The notes beneath the pieces are model-generated. The model worked only from the letters and a program-made list of their open reading frames with translations, had not been told where the DNA came from and did no database searches. A stretch of 64,000 nt of DNA from Glycocaulis sp050485565 (GTDB taxonomy: Bacteria; Pseudomonadota; Alphaproteobacteria; Caulobacterales; Maricaulaceae). The stretch spans positions 1 to 64,000 of the forward strand of contig NZ_JBJHBQ010000005.1 of the NCBI RefSeq assembly GCF_050485565.1. The letters are read 5' to 3'. A program made the translations under genes and the position numbers. How positions within the stretch are numbered: position 1 is the first letter of the stretch; the number at the start of each line of letters is the position of its first letter. Shown piece after piece: positions 32,729 to 41,140 of this stretch.

Positions 32729-33394
32729 ATGCGCGGGTTTTGCGGGATTTTGAGCGCCACGGCGCTGGCGTCGGCACTGGCCGTGCCGGTATTGGCGCAG
32801 GACGCGGGCACCAGTTTCGAGCAGGCCCAGTACGAGGCCTGCCTGAGCCTTATCAATCAGGACCCCGAAGCGGCCTACGAAGAGGGTCTTGCCTGGCGGG
32901 CGCAAGGCGGCAGCTGGCCGGCCATGCACTGCATTGCCCTGTCACAGGTCGCACTCGGCCAGTACGGCATTGCCGCGCGCCGCCTTGAAAGCAACGCGGA
33001 AGGCGCAGTCGTCGCCACCGACGAGACACGCGCCATCATGTTCGGTCAGGCCGGTGATGCGTGGCTTGCCGCCAATGAGCCGGCCAATGCCCAGCGTGCC
33101 TTCCGCCGCGGGCGTGACTTTGCCAGCAGCGACGCCGGGCTGGCTCTGGGCGTAGCCGAGGCTGCGGCCCTGCAGGAAAACTGGAGCGCCGCCGAGGACG
33201 CCGCGAGCGAGGCCCTGAACCTTGACCGCACGCTGGTTCGCGGCTGGCAGGTACGCGCGCAGGCGCGGCTGGAACTTGGCAATCTTGATGGTGCCGCCGC
33301 CGATATCGGCGAAGCACTGGCCGGCAATGACGAGAATATCGACGCGCTGGTCCTGCGCGGGCGCATCAATGAGGCGCGGCGCACGGGCGGGTAG
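32729..33394 (+). CDS. Exported TPR-repeat protein
   Basis: The 221-residue protein has a signal peptide (ILSATALASALAVPVLAQD) and then at least four TPR-like helix pairs, with a clear run in the C-terminal half: ALQENWSAAEDAASEALNLD, RGWQVRAQARLELGNLDGAA and NIDALVLRGRINEARR. TPR arrays bind proteins; this one would act in the periplasm. A much longer frame starts at 32129 but its N-terminal part lies opposite the epimerase-like gene and is not real. An AGGAT precedes ATG 32729 by about ten bases. Confidence 0.8.
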   Translation: MRGFCGILSATALASALAVPVLAQDAGTSFEQAQYEACLSLINQDPEAAYEEGLAWRAQGGSWPAMHCIALSQVALGQYGIAARRLESNAEGAVVATDETRAIMFGQAGDAWLAANEPANAQRAFRRGRDFASSDAGLALGVAEAAALQENWSAAEDAASEALNLDRTLVRGWQVRAQARLELGNLDGAAADIGEALAGNDENIDALVLRGRINEARRTGG

Positions 33395-33517
33395 CTGTTA
33401 GCACACGGACGATCCGGCTGCTAATAACATACAGAAATCATTCACGAATTTGCGTGCAGGCTCTTGCCTGACAGGACGGGCTTCGTCAAGCTTTCCCTGT
33501 CATTTATGGAGAGGGCC

Positions 33518-33787
33518 ATGAACGAAACAGACTTTGCCGCGCAATTGAGGGGCGCGCGCCTGACCACCGCAGAAGTGCTCTACTACCGCCCGGACTATCC
33601 GTCCCTGCTGCAGAGCTTCTGCTGGCAGACACAGGACATCGCTCCTGATTTTCCGCGCCTGAAACAGTTTCTCGATCACTGGCGGCGCGAAATAGAGGCG
33701 GTGATCCATTCGGTGCACGTCGCCCATGCAGGCCTGATAAAGCCCGCCGAGTGGCGCGGCGCGGCCTTGATGGAGAAAATCCACTAG
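33518..33787 (+). CDS. usg: Usg-family protein
   Basis: The 89-residue protein matches the Usg family, found mainly in alphaproteobacteria: LRGARLTTAEVLYYRPDYPS, LLQSFCWQTQDIAPDFPRL and HSVHVAHAGLIKPAEW. The family is named from a gene next to the tryptophan genes in Caulobacter and has no established function; tryptophan genes are not present here. ATG 33518 was chosen because GGAGAGG stands five bases before it; ATG 33506 would have no site. Confidence 0.85.
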   Translation: MNETDFAAQLRGARLTTAEVLYYRPDYPSLLQSFCWQTQDIAPDFPRLKQFLDHWRREIEAVIHSVHVAHAGLIKPAEWRGAALMEKIH

Positions 33788-33843
33788 CGCCCTTGTGAAG
33801 TGAAGCGCTTGCCGCGCCGCAGCGCGCCGCTATCCTTGCGCGC

Positions 33844-34425
33844 ATGATAGCCTGCCTGACATGCCTGCTGCTGGCGCTCGCCGTGCCGCCCGGCATCTCC
33901 GTGACACCGGAGAGGCCGTCGGAGGAGCGCGCCGTCCTCACGCTCGAACAGCGTCTGGATGAGCGGCTGGCAGCGCTGGCCGAGGCCGCATCGGAATCCC
34001 AAGGCGAAGCCATTGCCGACGAGGTGCGCTCCATCTGGCGGCAATCAGGCGGGGCGACCGCCTCCCTCCTGCTCGACCGGGCCGAGCAGGCGATAGCCGA
34101 GCGTGATCTGGAGACGGCCGAGCGCGCCTACGCGCATCTGCGTATTCTGGAGCCCGATTTTGCCGAAGGCTGGATGGCCGCCGGACAGCTCGCCATGGCG
34201 CGTGGAGACTGGAGTTTCGCGCTGGATGCGCTGACCCAGGCCGTCAATCTGGAACCGCGCCGGTTTGATGCGTACGCGCTGCTGGGGCGCACGCTGGAAC
34301 GGGCGAGTGAACCGGCAGCGGCCCTTATTGCGTATGAAGAGGCATTGCGTGTTCACCCGTGGCACCCGCAAGCCCGTCAGGCTCGCGCGCGCCTCGAAAA
34401 CCAGCTGGCAGGCCGTGCGCTTTAA
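33844..34425 (+). CDS. Exported TPR-like protein
   Basis: The 193-residue protein has a short signal (IACLTCLLLALAVPPGIS), a charged helical region (EQRLDERLAALAEAASESQG) and three TPR units in the C-terminal half: LLDRAEQAIAERDLETAERA, GWMAAGQLAMARGDWSFAL and LGRTLERASEPAAALIAYEEA. It overlaps the alpha/beta hydrolase gene by 11 bases, indicating coupled translation. The partner is unknown. No strong ribosome-binding site is visible ahead of the ATG. Confidence 0.78.
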   Translation: MIACLTCLLLALAVPPGISVTPERPSEERAVLTLEQRLDERLAALAEAASESQGEAIADEVRSIWRQSGGATASLLLDRAEQAIAERDLETAERAYAHLRILEPDFAEGWMAAGQLAMARGDWSFALDALTQAVNLEPRRFDAYALLGRTLERASEPAAALIAYEEALRVHPWHPQARQARARLENQLAGRAL

Positions 34426-35359
34426 TCTGACTGTTCTTACCGCGTGTTTCCTCATCCTCACTGCCTGCGCCGGAGGCCGTGCCATGCCCGTTGGCGATGA
34501 TCCGCTGGAGCCCATTGGGCAATTCATCGAGATTGATGGCACACGCCTTCACTATCGCGTGACCGGACCGGCAGACGCGCCGCCCGTACTGGTGCTGCAC
34601 GGCGCATCGGCAAATCTGCGCGAGCCGTTGATGGGGCTGGGTGATGCGCTCGTGGGCGAGCGCGTGATCTGGCTCGACCGGCCCGGCCTTGGCCACTCGC
34701 AGCGCCCCTCCGGCCGCTGGAATCCACAAGCCGAGGCCGCCCTGATCGCGCAGTTTCTGGACGCTCTGGACGCTGGACCCGTCATTGTCACCGGGCATTC
34801 CTGGGGCGGGGCCATATCCCTTCGCCTTGCCATGGACCACCCCCAGGCCGTGTCCGGCATCGTGCTGATCGCGCCTGCCATCCGGGCCAATGTCGGCGAT
34901 GCGGCCCTCTATAACCGCGCCACGCACTGGCCCGTCATCGGCCCGGTCATCACGCGCATCATCGTGCCGACCTATGGCCGTGCGCAGCTGGAATCGGGTG
35001 CCGCCAGCGCTTTCGCGCCCGAACCGATGCCTGAAGGCTATGTGGAAGAGACCGCGCTCGCCCTGCTTCTCAACGCCTCTGTCTGGAAGGCCAACGCGGC
35101 TGACATGGCAAGCGTCAACGCGCATCTGGCAGCGCAGGAGGAGCGCTATGCCGGGGTCACCCAGCCCACGATCATCCTGGCTGGTACTGAGGACAGCGTC
35201 GTCTCCACCCGCCGCCATTCCGTGCCGGTGGCGCAGACCATGCCCAATGCCGAGCTGATCCTGATCGAAGGAGCGGGCCACAACCCGCATTTCGCCCATG
35301 CAGGCCGGGTGGCAGAGGCTATCGCCACGGTGCGCGGCCGCGCCGCAGGTGTGGATTAG
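34415..35359 (+). CDS. Alpha/beta-hydrolase lipoprotein
   Basis: Starting at GTG 34415 the 314-residue product has a lipoprotein signal MRFNLTVLTACFLILTACAG with lipobox LTAC. The hydrolase fold follows: VLVLHGASANLREPLMG (oxyanion loop), GHSWGGAISLRLAM with the nucleophile Ser, the late LAGTEDSVVS with the acid and EGAGHNPHFAHAG with the catalytic His. The frame is open upstream to 34265, but that part copies the preceding gene in another frame and would hide the signal peptide. The substrate is unknown; membrane-anchored esterase is the safest description. Confidence 0.83.
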   Translation: MRFNLTVLTACFLILTACAGGRAMPVGDDPLEPIGQFIEIDGTRLHYRVTGPADAPPVLVLHGASANLREPLMGLGDALVGERVIWLDRPGLGHSQRPSGRWNPQAEAALIAQFLDALDAGPVIVTGHSWGGAISLRLAMDHPQAVSGIVLIAPAIRANVGDAALYNRATHWPVIGPVITRIIVPTYGRAQLESGAASAFAPEPMPEGYVEETALALLLNASVWKANAADMASVNAHLAAQEERYAGVTQPTIILAGTEDSVVSTRRHSVPVAQTMPNAELILIEGAGHNPHFAHAGRVAEAIATVRGRAAGVD

Positions 35360-35439
35360 GCGCACGCTGGCATTGCCCGGCTGGCGCTGGCGTCCTAAGC
35401 CATCGGTCAAGATCACCCCTTGCCAGATGAGGACGCCCG

Positions 35440-35733
35440 ATGGCCGAACCCTTCACCCAAGCCCCCGCCGATGCCGCCAGCGCCCCCGTTCAGGGCGGCA
35501 CGCCCAAGGCCGATGAACAGCTTCGCGCCATTGTCGCGCGCATTGAGCGGCTGGAAGAAGAGAAAAAGGCCCTCATGGCCGACATCAAGGAGGTCTATGA
35601 CGAGGCCAAGGGCAATGGCTTTGACGTCAAAGTGCTCCGCCAGGTCATCCGCATCCGCAAGCAGGACCGCCAGGAACGCATGGAAATGGAAGCGGTACTT
35701 GAAACCTATCTCGGCGCGCTCGGCGATCTCTGA
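35440..35733 (+). CDS. gapR: GapR-family nucleoid-associated protein (DUF2312)
   Basis: The 97-residue protein carries the DUF2312 core: QLRAIVARIERLEEEKKALM, DIKEVYDEAKGNGFDVKVLR and QVIRIRKQDRQERMEMEAVL. In Caulobacter GapR encircles overtwisted DNA ahead of replication and transcription and assists topoisomerases. The first 25 residues are a disordered Ala/Pro/Gly-rich tail longer than in the shortest homologues. A charged unrecognised protein is encoded 14 bases downstream and probably shares the transcript. Confidence 0.92.
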   Translation: MAEPFTQAPADAASAPVQGGTPKADEQLRAIVARIERLEEEKKALMADIKEVYDEAKGNGFDVKVLRQVIRIRKQDRQERMEMEAVLETYLGALGDL

Positions 35734-35747
35734 TACTTTGCGAGGCC

Positions 35748-36296
35748 ATGGCCCGCGAGATTGACGACCGCAAGAAGAAAAAGGCCCTGCGCCGCCTCGA
35801 CCGTGTGCGCCGGGCGCTCGCCGAGGCGGAAGCCGATGGCGATGCCGAGGCTGCCCGCGAGGCGCGTGCCCTCCTGACCGAATGGGAGGATGAGTTTCTC
35901 GGCAGCGTGGAAGAGCGGCTCAACACGTTTGGCTCGGCCTTTACCGACCCTGAGAAGGGCTCGCTCGACGAGCCGCTATCCCAGCTGCAGGCCGCCAAGC
36001 TCAAAGAGCTCGAAGCCAAGGCCAAGGGCAAGGAAACCCGGCCCTGGAAGCGCTCCAGCTTCAAGCCGAAGGACAAGGCCCAGCGCTCCAGCTTTTCTGC
36101 CAAGCGCCCCGCCCCGCGCACCAATATCCGCGACATCAACGAGGATATGCCGGCAGATTTGCCAGAGACCGGGCCGATGCCCGCTCCGTCCGGCAAGGAA
36201 TCTGCTGCCAGCCCTGCACCCGCCCCATCGCGAGCCCCGTTACCGCAGAAGGCCCGCCCCCGCTTCACTGTCATCAAGGGCGGAAAAGGGGAGTAG
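35748..36296 (+). CDS. Highly charged, largely disordered protein downstream of gapR
   Basis: The 182-residue protein is not recognised. The first 70 residues form Arg/Lys/Glu-rich helices (DDRKKKKALRRLDRVRRALA, LLTEWEDEFLGSVEERLN). Residues 85-182 are basic, rich in Pro, Ala and Ser (KETRPWKRSSFKPKDKAQRS) and end with RFTVIKGGKGE. It could bind nucleic acid, in keeping with gapR just upstream. It stops three bases from the convergent HlyC/CorC gene. Codon use looks like that of its neighbours. Confidence 0.75.
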   Translation: MAREIDDRKKKKALRRLDRVRRALAEAEADGDAEAAREARALLTEWEDEFLGSVEERLNTFGSAFTDPEKGSLDEPLSQLQAAKLKELEAKAKGKETRPWKRSSFKPKDKAQRSSFSAKRPAPRTNIRDINEDMPADLPETGPMPAPSGKESAASPAPAPSRAPLPQKARPRFTVIKGGKGE

Positions 36297-36299
36297 GCC

Positions 36300-37583
36300 C
36301 TACTCCTCCTCGCCCAGCGGGGTGAGTTTCACGCGTGTGATCTGGTTGCGGCGGCGTTCGAGAATGTCGAACTGCACCCCATGAAAGCGGAAGCGCTGGC
36401 CCGGCTCCGGGATGGTCTGGGCCTCATGGATGACAAGGCCCGCAATCGTCACCGCCTCGTCATCGGGCAATTCCCAGTCCAGCGCCCGGTTGATCTCGCG
36501 TATGCCGGTTGCGCCATCGACAACAACCGCACCATCAGCGTCCGGCATGTATTCTTCGGGCGGTGCCAGATCGTGCTCGTCCTCGATCTCGCCGACGATC
36601 TCTTCGAGAATATCCTCCAGCGTCACCACGCCCTGCAGCGCGCCATACTCGTCCACGACCAGCGCAAAGTGCTCGCGCTTGGCGCGGAAGGCATTGAGCT
36701 GATCGAAGAGCTCTGTCGTCTCCGGCACGAACCATGGCTCGCGCTTCAGGCTGGCGATATCAAGCTTGGAAATATCCCCGCCCATCCCGTGCAGGGCGCG
36801 CGCCAGATCGCGCACATGCAGTATGCCGACAATGTTTTCGGGCTCGCCCTGCCAGAGCGGCAGGCGGGTATGCGGGCTGGTCAGCGCCGTTTCCACCAAT
36901 TGCTCAACCGGCTGATCGATATCCAGCATGACGAGGTTCTTGCGGTGAACCATCACATCATCGACGGTCAGCTCGCGCAGATCGAGCACCCCGCCCAGCA
37001 TGTCGCGGTCATGCTTGACCACGCCGCCTTCCTGCAGGTGCATGTCGATCTGCCCGCGTATCTCCTCATGCGCCGACAGAACGGGCCCGGTCACATTGGC
37101 GCCGATCAGGCGCAGCGTGCCGCGTACCACCACCTGCACACCCGCCACGACGGGGCCGAACACCGCCGTCACGATACGGATCGGCAGGGAGACAAACATG
37201 GCCAGCCGGTCGGGATTGGACAGCGCATAGGTCTTGGGCATGACCTCGGCAAACACCAGCACCAGTGCCGTCATTACCAGCGTGGCAATCGGCACGCCGG
37301 CATCGCCAAACATGGCCAGAAACACCGCCGCCGCGATGGATGAGGCCAGGATATTGACCAGATTATTGCCCAGAAGGATCGCCCCGATCAGGCTCTCGCG
37401 ATCCTCGATCAGCAGGCTGACACGCGCCGCCGCGCCATTCTTTTCCTTCTCCAGCGCCAGCATGCGCGCCTTGGACGTGGCCGTCAGCGCGGTTTCCGAC
37501 CCGGAGAAGAAGGCCGATAGCAGGAGGAGGAGCACAATGGCGGCAAACCCCCACCCCATCCACGCCTCGAACACGATATCCAT
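36300..37583 (-). CDS. HlyC/CorC-family (CNNM) transporter with CBS pair
   Basis: The 427-residue protein has an N-terminal DUF21/CNNM domain with about four membrane helices (LLLLLSAFFSGSETALTATS and following), a CBS-domain pair in the middle (VDDVMVHRKNLVMLDIDQPV, EHFALVVDEYGALQGVVTLE) and the C-terminal CorC_HlyC domain (ALDWELPDDEAVTIAGLVIH). These proteins are linked to magnesium or cobalt export and are often called hemolysins without evidence of lysis. Its ATG directly follows the aroB stop codon, so the gene is part of a leftward aroK-aroB-corC unit. Confidence 0.92.
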   Translation of the reverse strand: MDIVFEAWMGWGFAAIVLLLLLSAFFSGSETALTATSKARMLALEKEKNGAAARVSLLIEDRESLIGAILLGNNLVNILASSIAAAVFLAMFGDAGVPIATLVMTALVLVFAEVMPKTYALSNPDRLAMFVSLPIRIVTAVFGPVVAGVQVVVRGTLRLIGANVTGPVLSAHEEIRGQIDMHLQEGGVVKHDRDMLGGVLDLRELTVDDVMVHRKNLVMLDIDQPVEQLVETALTSPHTRLPLWQGEPENIVGILHVRDLARALHGMGGDISKLDIASLKREPWFVPETTELFDQLNAFRAKREHFALVVDEYGALQGVVTLEDILEEIVGEIEDEHDLAPPEEYMPDADGAVVVDGATGIREINRALDWELPDDEAVTIAGLVIHEAQTIPEPGQRFRFHGVQFDILERRRNQITRVKLTPLGEEE

Positions 37584-38684
37584 CTAGACCTCTCCTGTGA
37601 GGAAAGCTTCGATCTGTGCCGGTTCATGGCCGGTCGAAATGAAAGCCTCGCCAATGGCGCGCGCGAGAATGAGGGTGATGCCCGAACCGGCATTCTTCTT
37701 GTCCTGTCCCATGCGCGCGGGCAGCGCAGACGCGCCATACGGGCCGCCGGGAAGGTCCAGGATCGAGACCGGCAGGCCAGCCCCGCCCAGCACAGCCGCC
37801 GCCCGCCTGGCATCATCCGGCCCGCACAGGCCCAGCGACGCGGAAAACTTCAGCGCCATGACAATCCCGCACGAGACCGCCTCGCCGTGAATGAGCGCGC
37901 CCTTTTTCGCCTCTGCCTCAAAGGCATGAGCAAAGGTGTGGCCCAGATTCAGCAGCGCCCGCACACCGCCTTCGCGCTCATCCTCGGCCACGATCCGCGC
38001 CTTGAAACGCACCGCATCGGCAATGAAAGGCACAAGCCTTTCCAGCGCCAGCGCTTCACCGCCAACCGCCTCCAGGCGCTCGAACAGTGGTTTGTCGGCA
38101 ATCAGCCCGGCCTTGACGATCTCGGCATAGCCAGCCGCCAGTTCACGCCGGGGCAGGCTTTCCAGAAAGCCGCTATCGGCCACCACCAGATCTGGCTGAT
38201 AGAAGCTGCCGACAAGATTCTTGCCATGGCTGGTATTGATGCCCGTCTTGCCGCCAACAGAGGAATCCACCTGCGCCAGCAGGGTGGTCGGCATCTGGAT
38301 GAAGCCGCATCCGCGCTTCATGATCGAGGCTGCAAAGCCTGCCAGATCACCCACCGTTCCGCCGCCAAAGGCGATCAGGCTTTCATTGCGCGCCATCTGG
38401 CGGTCCAGCAGCGCCTCGACCAGTTCGCGCAACGCGTCCCAGCTTTTGACGCCCTCACCGCCGTCCAGAAGGATGAAATCAGCTGCCAGTCCGGCCCCGG
38501 CCAGCACATTTTCCAGCCGGGCTCGATGTGCCTCAAGGGCAGCCCTGTCAGCCACAATGATCGCACGGCCCGCCGGACATAGCTCCGCCAGCTGGGTACT
38601 GGCAGCCTCCAGCGCGTTCGCGCCAACCAGCACCTCATAGGCCCGCGATGCAGCCTCAACGGGAATGCGGAATAACTCGCTCAA
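37584..38684 (-). CDS. aroB: 3-dehydroquinate synthase
   Basis: The 366-residue enzyme makes 3-dehydroquinate from DAHP, the second step of the shikimate pathway, using NAD and a metal. Recognisable parts are DGGEGVKSW, GGGTVGDLAGFAASIMKRG, PTTLLAQVDSSVGGKTGINT, HGKNLVGSFYQP, and the metal-binding LNLGHTFAHAFE. Length is normal. The start overlaps the aroK stop by four bases, the usual aroKB order, so both steps are co-expressed. The stop lies directly before the ATG of the CorC gene. Confidence 0.97.
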   Translation of the reverse strand: MSELFRIPVEAASRAYEVLVGANALEAASTQLAELCPAGRAIIVADRAALEAHRARLENVLAGAGLAADFILLDGGEGVKSWDALRELVEALLDRQMARNESLIAFGGGTVGDLAGFAASIMKRGCGFIQMPTTLLAQVDSSVGGKTGINTSHGKNLVGSFYQPDLVVADSGFLESLPRRELAAGYAEIVKAGLIADKPLFERLEAVGGEALALERLVPFIADAVRFKARIVAEDEREGGVRALLNLGHTFAHAFEAEAKKGALIHGEAVSCGIVMALKFSASLGLCGPDDARRAAAVLGGAGLPVSILDLPGGPYGASALPARMGQDKKNAGSGITLILARAIGEAFISTGHEPAQIEAFLTGEV

Positions 38685-39238
38685 CGCCCTTGCGCCTCCA
38701 CGCGTGCTGCCATCGCCTCGATAATCGCGGCCACGCCCGCATCATGGGGCGTTCCGGGCGATGTCACATGAATATCGGCCTGCGCATAGATCGGTGAACG
38801 CTCCGCGAGGAGCTTTTCCATCACCGCGCGCGGATCCTCGGTCTGCAATAGCGGGCGCGTATCGCGCCGCGAGACCCGCTCCATCAGCGTGTCGATATCC
38901 GCTTTCAGCCAGACCGACAGGGCATTCTGCTTGATGAGCGCGCGCGTTTCCTCATTGATGAAAGCCCCTCCGCCCAGCGCGATAACGCTGGAACCGGACT
39001 CCTCCATGAGGCGGCCGATCACACGCCTTTCCCCGTCCCGGAAGGACGCTTCACCAAAATCGGCAAATATCTCCGATACGCTGCGCCCGGCAGCGGCCTC
39101 CACCTCGTGGTCGGAATCGCGAAAATCCCAGCCCAGACGGAGCGCCAGACGGCGCCCGATAGTGGTCTTGCCCGCCCCCATCAGGCCGACCAGCACCACC
39201 GGACAGCCAAGCCTTCTTGCGATATGCGCACGATCCAT
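38681..39238 (-). CDS. aroK: Shikimate kinase
   Basis: The 185-residue kinase phosphorylates shikimate with ATP. The P-loop GLMGAGKTTIGRRLA lies near residues 18-32, then DSDHEVEAAAGRSVSEIF with the shikimate-binding Asp, FRDGERRVI and ALGGGAFIN. ATG 39238 gives the typical length; the frame extends to 39352 but the additional residues are not conserved. It is the first gene of aroK-aroB-corC. The divergent small membrane protein starts 128 bases away. Confidence 0.96.
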   Translation of the reverse strand: MDRAHIARRLGCPVVLVGLMGAGKTTIGRRLALRLGWDFRDSDHEVEAAAGRSVSEIFADFGEASFRDGERRVIGRLMEESGSSVIALGGGAFINEETRALIKQNALSVWLKADIDTLMERVSRRDTRPLLQTEDPRAVMEKLLAERSPIYAQADIHVTSPGTPHDAGVAAIIEAMAARVEAQGR

Positions 39239-39366
39239 GATGATCCACGCTATAAGCGTGTGAGAGATAATGAGCAATTGCCGCGTGCTATGTCTGGAAA
39301 ACGCCGCATTGTCCGCGCTAGTGTAGAATATCGCGAACCGCATACCAGCCACGAGAGGCGCTTATC

Positions 39367-39507
39367 ATGCGCGGACTGCTGATTGGAGTGGGCATCGGCG
39401 TCATTTGCGTCGGTGCCATTTTTGCCATCCTGCTTGTCATGGCCGACACCATGGCGCCTGAGCAGACAGAAATCCGGGTCGAGGTCACCGATGCGCTGGG
39501 CGATTAG
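39367..39507 (+). CDS. 46-residue single-pass membrane protein
   Basis: The short frame begins with one hydrophobic helix (residues 3-25, LLIGVGIGVICVGAIFAILL) followed by an acidic periplasmic or cytoplasmic tail (APEQTEIRVEVTDALGD). AGAGG stands about ten bases before the ATG. The end overlaps the signal-peptide region of the next gene by 17 bases in another frame, so the two are probably translated together. No family was recognised. The overlap, the ribosome-binding site and the clear helix support it as a gene. Confidence 0.7.
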   Translation: MRGLLIGVGIGVICVGAIFAILLVMADTMAPEQTEIRVEVTDALGD

Positions 39508-41140
39508 CACCCTGACCGTATGTGCAGCCCTGCTGGCTGCGCCTGCAAACGCCCAGCAGCCGTCCGGCGCCATTCAGGTGCAGGAGCTGGGCGCGGTTGA
39601 TCCTTTCCAGATCGGCTCGCGCAATGTCCTGCCCTCCAACATCTGGTCCTCCAGCGATGCGGACGCCCTGCGCGTCATCCTCGACACCTTGCCCGCCAGC
39701 AGCAGTCAGGGCTGGCGGCACGCAGGCGCAGCGCGTCTGGCCGAGCGGGTCCTGCTCGCGTCCGGCGAGCCGCCGCGTGGCGGGCGCGATGATTTTGCGC
39801 TCGCGGCGTTGCGCGCCGACCGTGCCCTGGCGGCCGGCAGGGTGGAACAGGTCTACCAGCTTCTCGAGCGCACACCGCGCCTGAACCAGTCCAGCGCGCT
39901 CTCCCGCCTGCATGCCGAAACCGCCTTTGCCCTCGGTGAGACAGGACCGGCCTGCAATACCGCCGAAAGCCTGCTGCGCGGGCGTGACGAACCCTACTGG
40001 CTGCGCGCACGCGCCGTGTGCCTGGCACTGGCGGGCAATATGCCTGCCGCCGAGCTGACCGCCGATCTTGCCCGTTCCTCAGAAGGCGGTGGCAATTTCG
40101 GCGCGTATTTTGACGCGCTGGTTCTCGACCGCGGCCTGCCATCAGCCAACCCGGTGTCAACGGGGCTGGAGCTGGCTATCGCCATGACGCTGGCGCCTGA
40201 AGAGCGCATCAGCGTCGCTGAAGGCGCGCCGGCCTGGCTGAAACGCGCCGCTGCCCGCACCGGCCCCGCCATCACCCTGCCCGAGTTTCTCGATGAAGCT
40301 CTGGAAGCCGCCATGGCGCTGGAAGGCGCGGACCGGGCTGCGGCGCTGGCCGCCATCGCCCAACAGGACATTGACCGGCTGATCGCCGCCGAAGCGCTGG
40401 CTGCCCGGTTTGACGATGCGGTAAGCGAAGGCCGGTTTGCCGAAGTCGCCAGAGCTTATGCGATGGAGATCGAGACAATCCCGATCAATGAGCAGACGCT
40501 CGTCCACGGCCCGCGCTTCATACTGGCACTCGCCCTTGAAGGTGAGCTGGAGCGGGCCTGGCGCTGGCGCGAGGCCCTGCTGTCCGGCCCGGAGCGCGAC
40601 CGGCCCTTGCAGGAAATGAATGGCAACCAGGACGCACAGACACCCGGCGCGCCCGGCATGCTGGCTCCGCCACCAGCCTCGCCCAGCTATCCCGAAGACG
40701 ATCCCTGGGAGCCGCCTGCGCCCGCCATCATGGTCGCTCTCGACATGGCGATAGGCATAGCCGCGGACGATATCGGGTCCGGCCCGTTTGGCGCAATTCT
40801 GGCTGCGCGGGCGGAGGGTGCACGCCCTGAACGTCTCGCCCAGCTTGCCGGTCTGGCAGCGCTTGGCGCGTCTGTCCCCGAAACGGTGCGCGTGCAGCTT
40901 CTCTCTGCGGGCGCGGACGACGGGGCAGCAGGGCGGGAGGCGGATTTTGCCTCCATGGCCACCCTCTCTCTGGTCAACAACTCGCGCGCTGAAACCCTGC
41001 TGCTGGCCGCCGGCCTGATCGAGACCAGCAATGGCAGCGCGCAAGCCTATACGCTGGCCAGCTATCTTCTGGAGCGTGCAGGTCATCGCGCCGAAGCGCT
41101 GCAACTGATACTGGAGGCACTGGCCGAGGAGAGCGCGTGA
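39491..41140 (+). CDS. Large exported helical-repeat protein of unknown function
   Basis: The 549-residue protein starts with a signal peptide (AISTLTVCAALLAAPANAQQ). The rest is Ala/Leu-rich and helical, with TPR- or HEAT-like helix pairs (LAALRADRALAAGRVEQVYQ, ALSRLHAETAFALGETGPAC) but no clear motif; a Pro-rich linker PPPASPSYPEDDPWEPPAPA lies near residue 400. It would be periplasmic. The stop overlaps the GTG start of xerD by four bases (GTGA), so three genes from 39367 to 42060 form one unit. ATG 39491 was chosen for the signal peptide; 39383 adds unrelated residues. Confidence 0.78.
   Translation: MRWAISTLTVCAALLAAPANAQQPSGAIQVQELGAVDPFQIGSRNVLPSNIWSSSDADALRVILDTLPASSSQGWRHAGAARLAERVLLASGEPPRGGRDDFALAALRADRALAAGRVEQVYQLLERTPRLNQSSALSRLHAETAFALGETGPACNTAESLLRGRDEPYWLRARAVCLALAGNMPAAELTADLARSSEGGGNFGAYFDALVLDRGLPSANPVSTGLELAIAMTLAPEERISVAEGAPAWLKRAAARTGPAITLPEFLDEALEAAMALEGADRAAALAAIAQQDIDRLIAAEALAARFDDAVSEGRFAEVARAYAMEIETIPINEQTLVHGPRFILALALEGELERAWRWREALLSGPERDRPLQEMNGNQDAQTPGAPGMLAPPPASPSYPEDDPWEPPAPAIMVALDMAIGIAADDIGSGPFGAILAARAEGARPERLAQLAGLAALGASVPETVRVQLLSAGADDGAAGREADFASMATLSLVNNSRAETLLLAAGLIETSNGSAQAYTLASYLLERAGHRAEALQLILEALAEESA

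Noticed and set aside
39238..39366. EcfG-type promoter before the 46-residue membrane protein
   Set aside because: Only a GGAAA is present and no GTT lies at the proper spacing.
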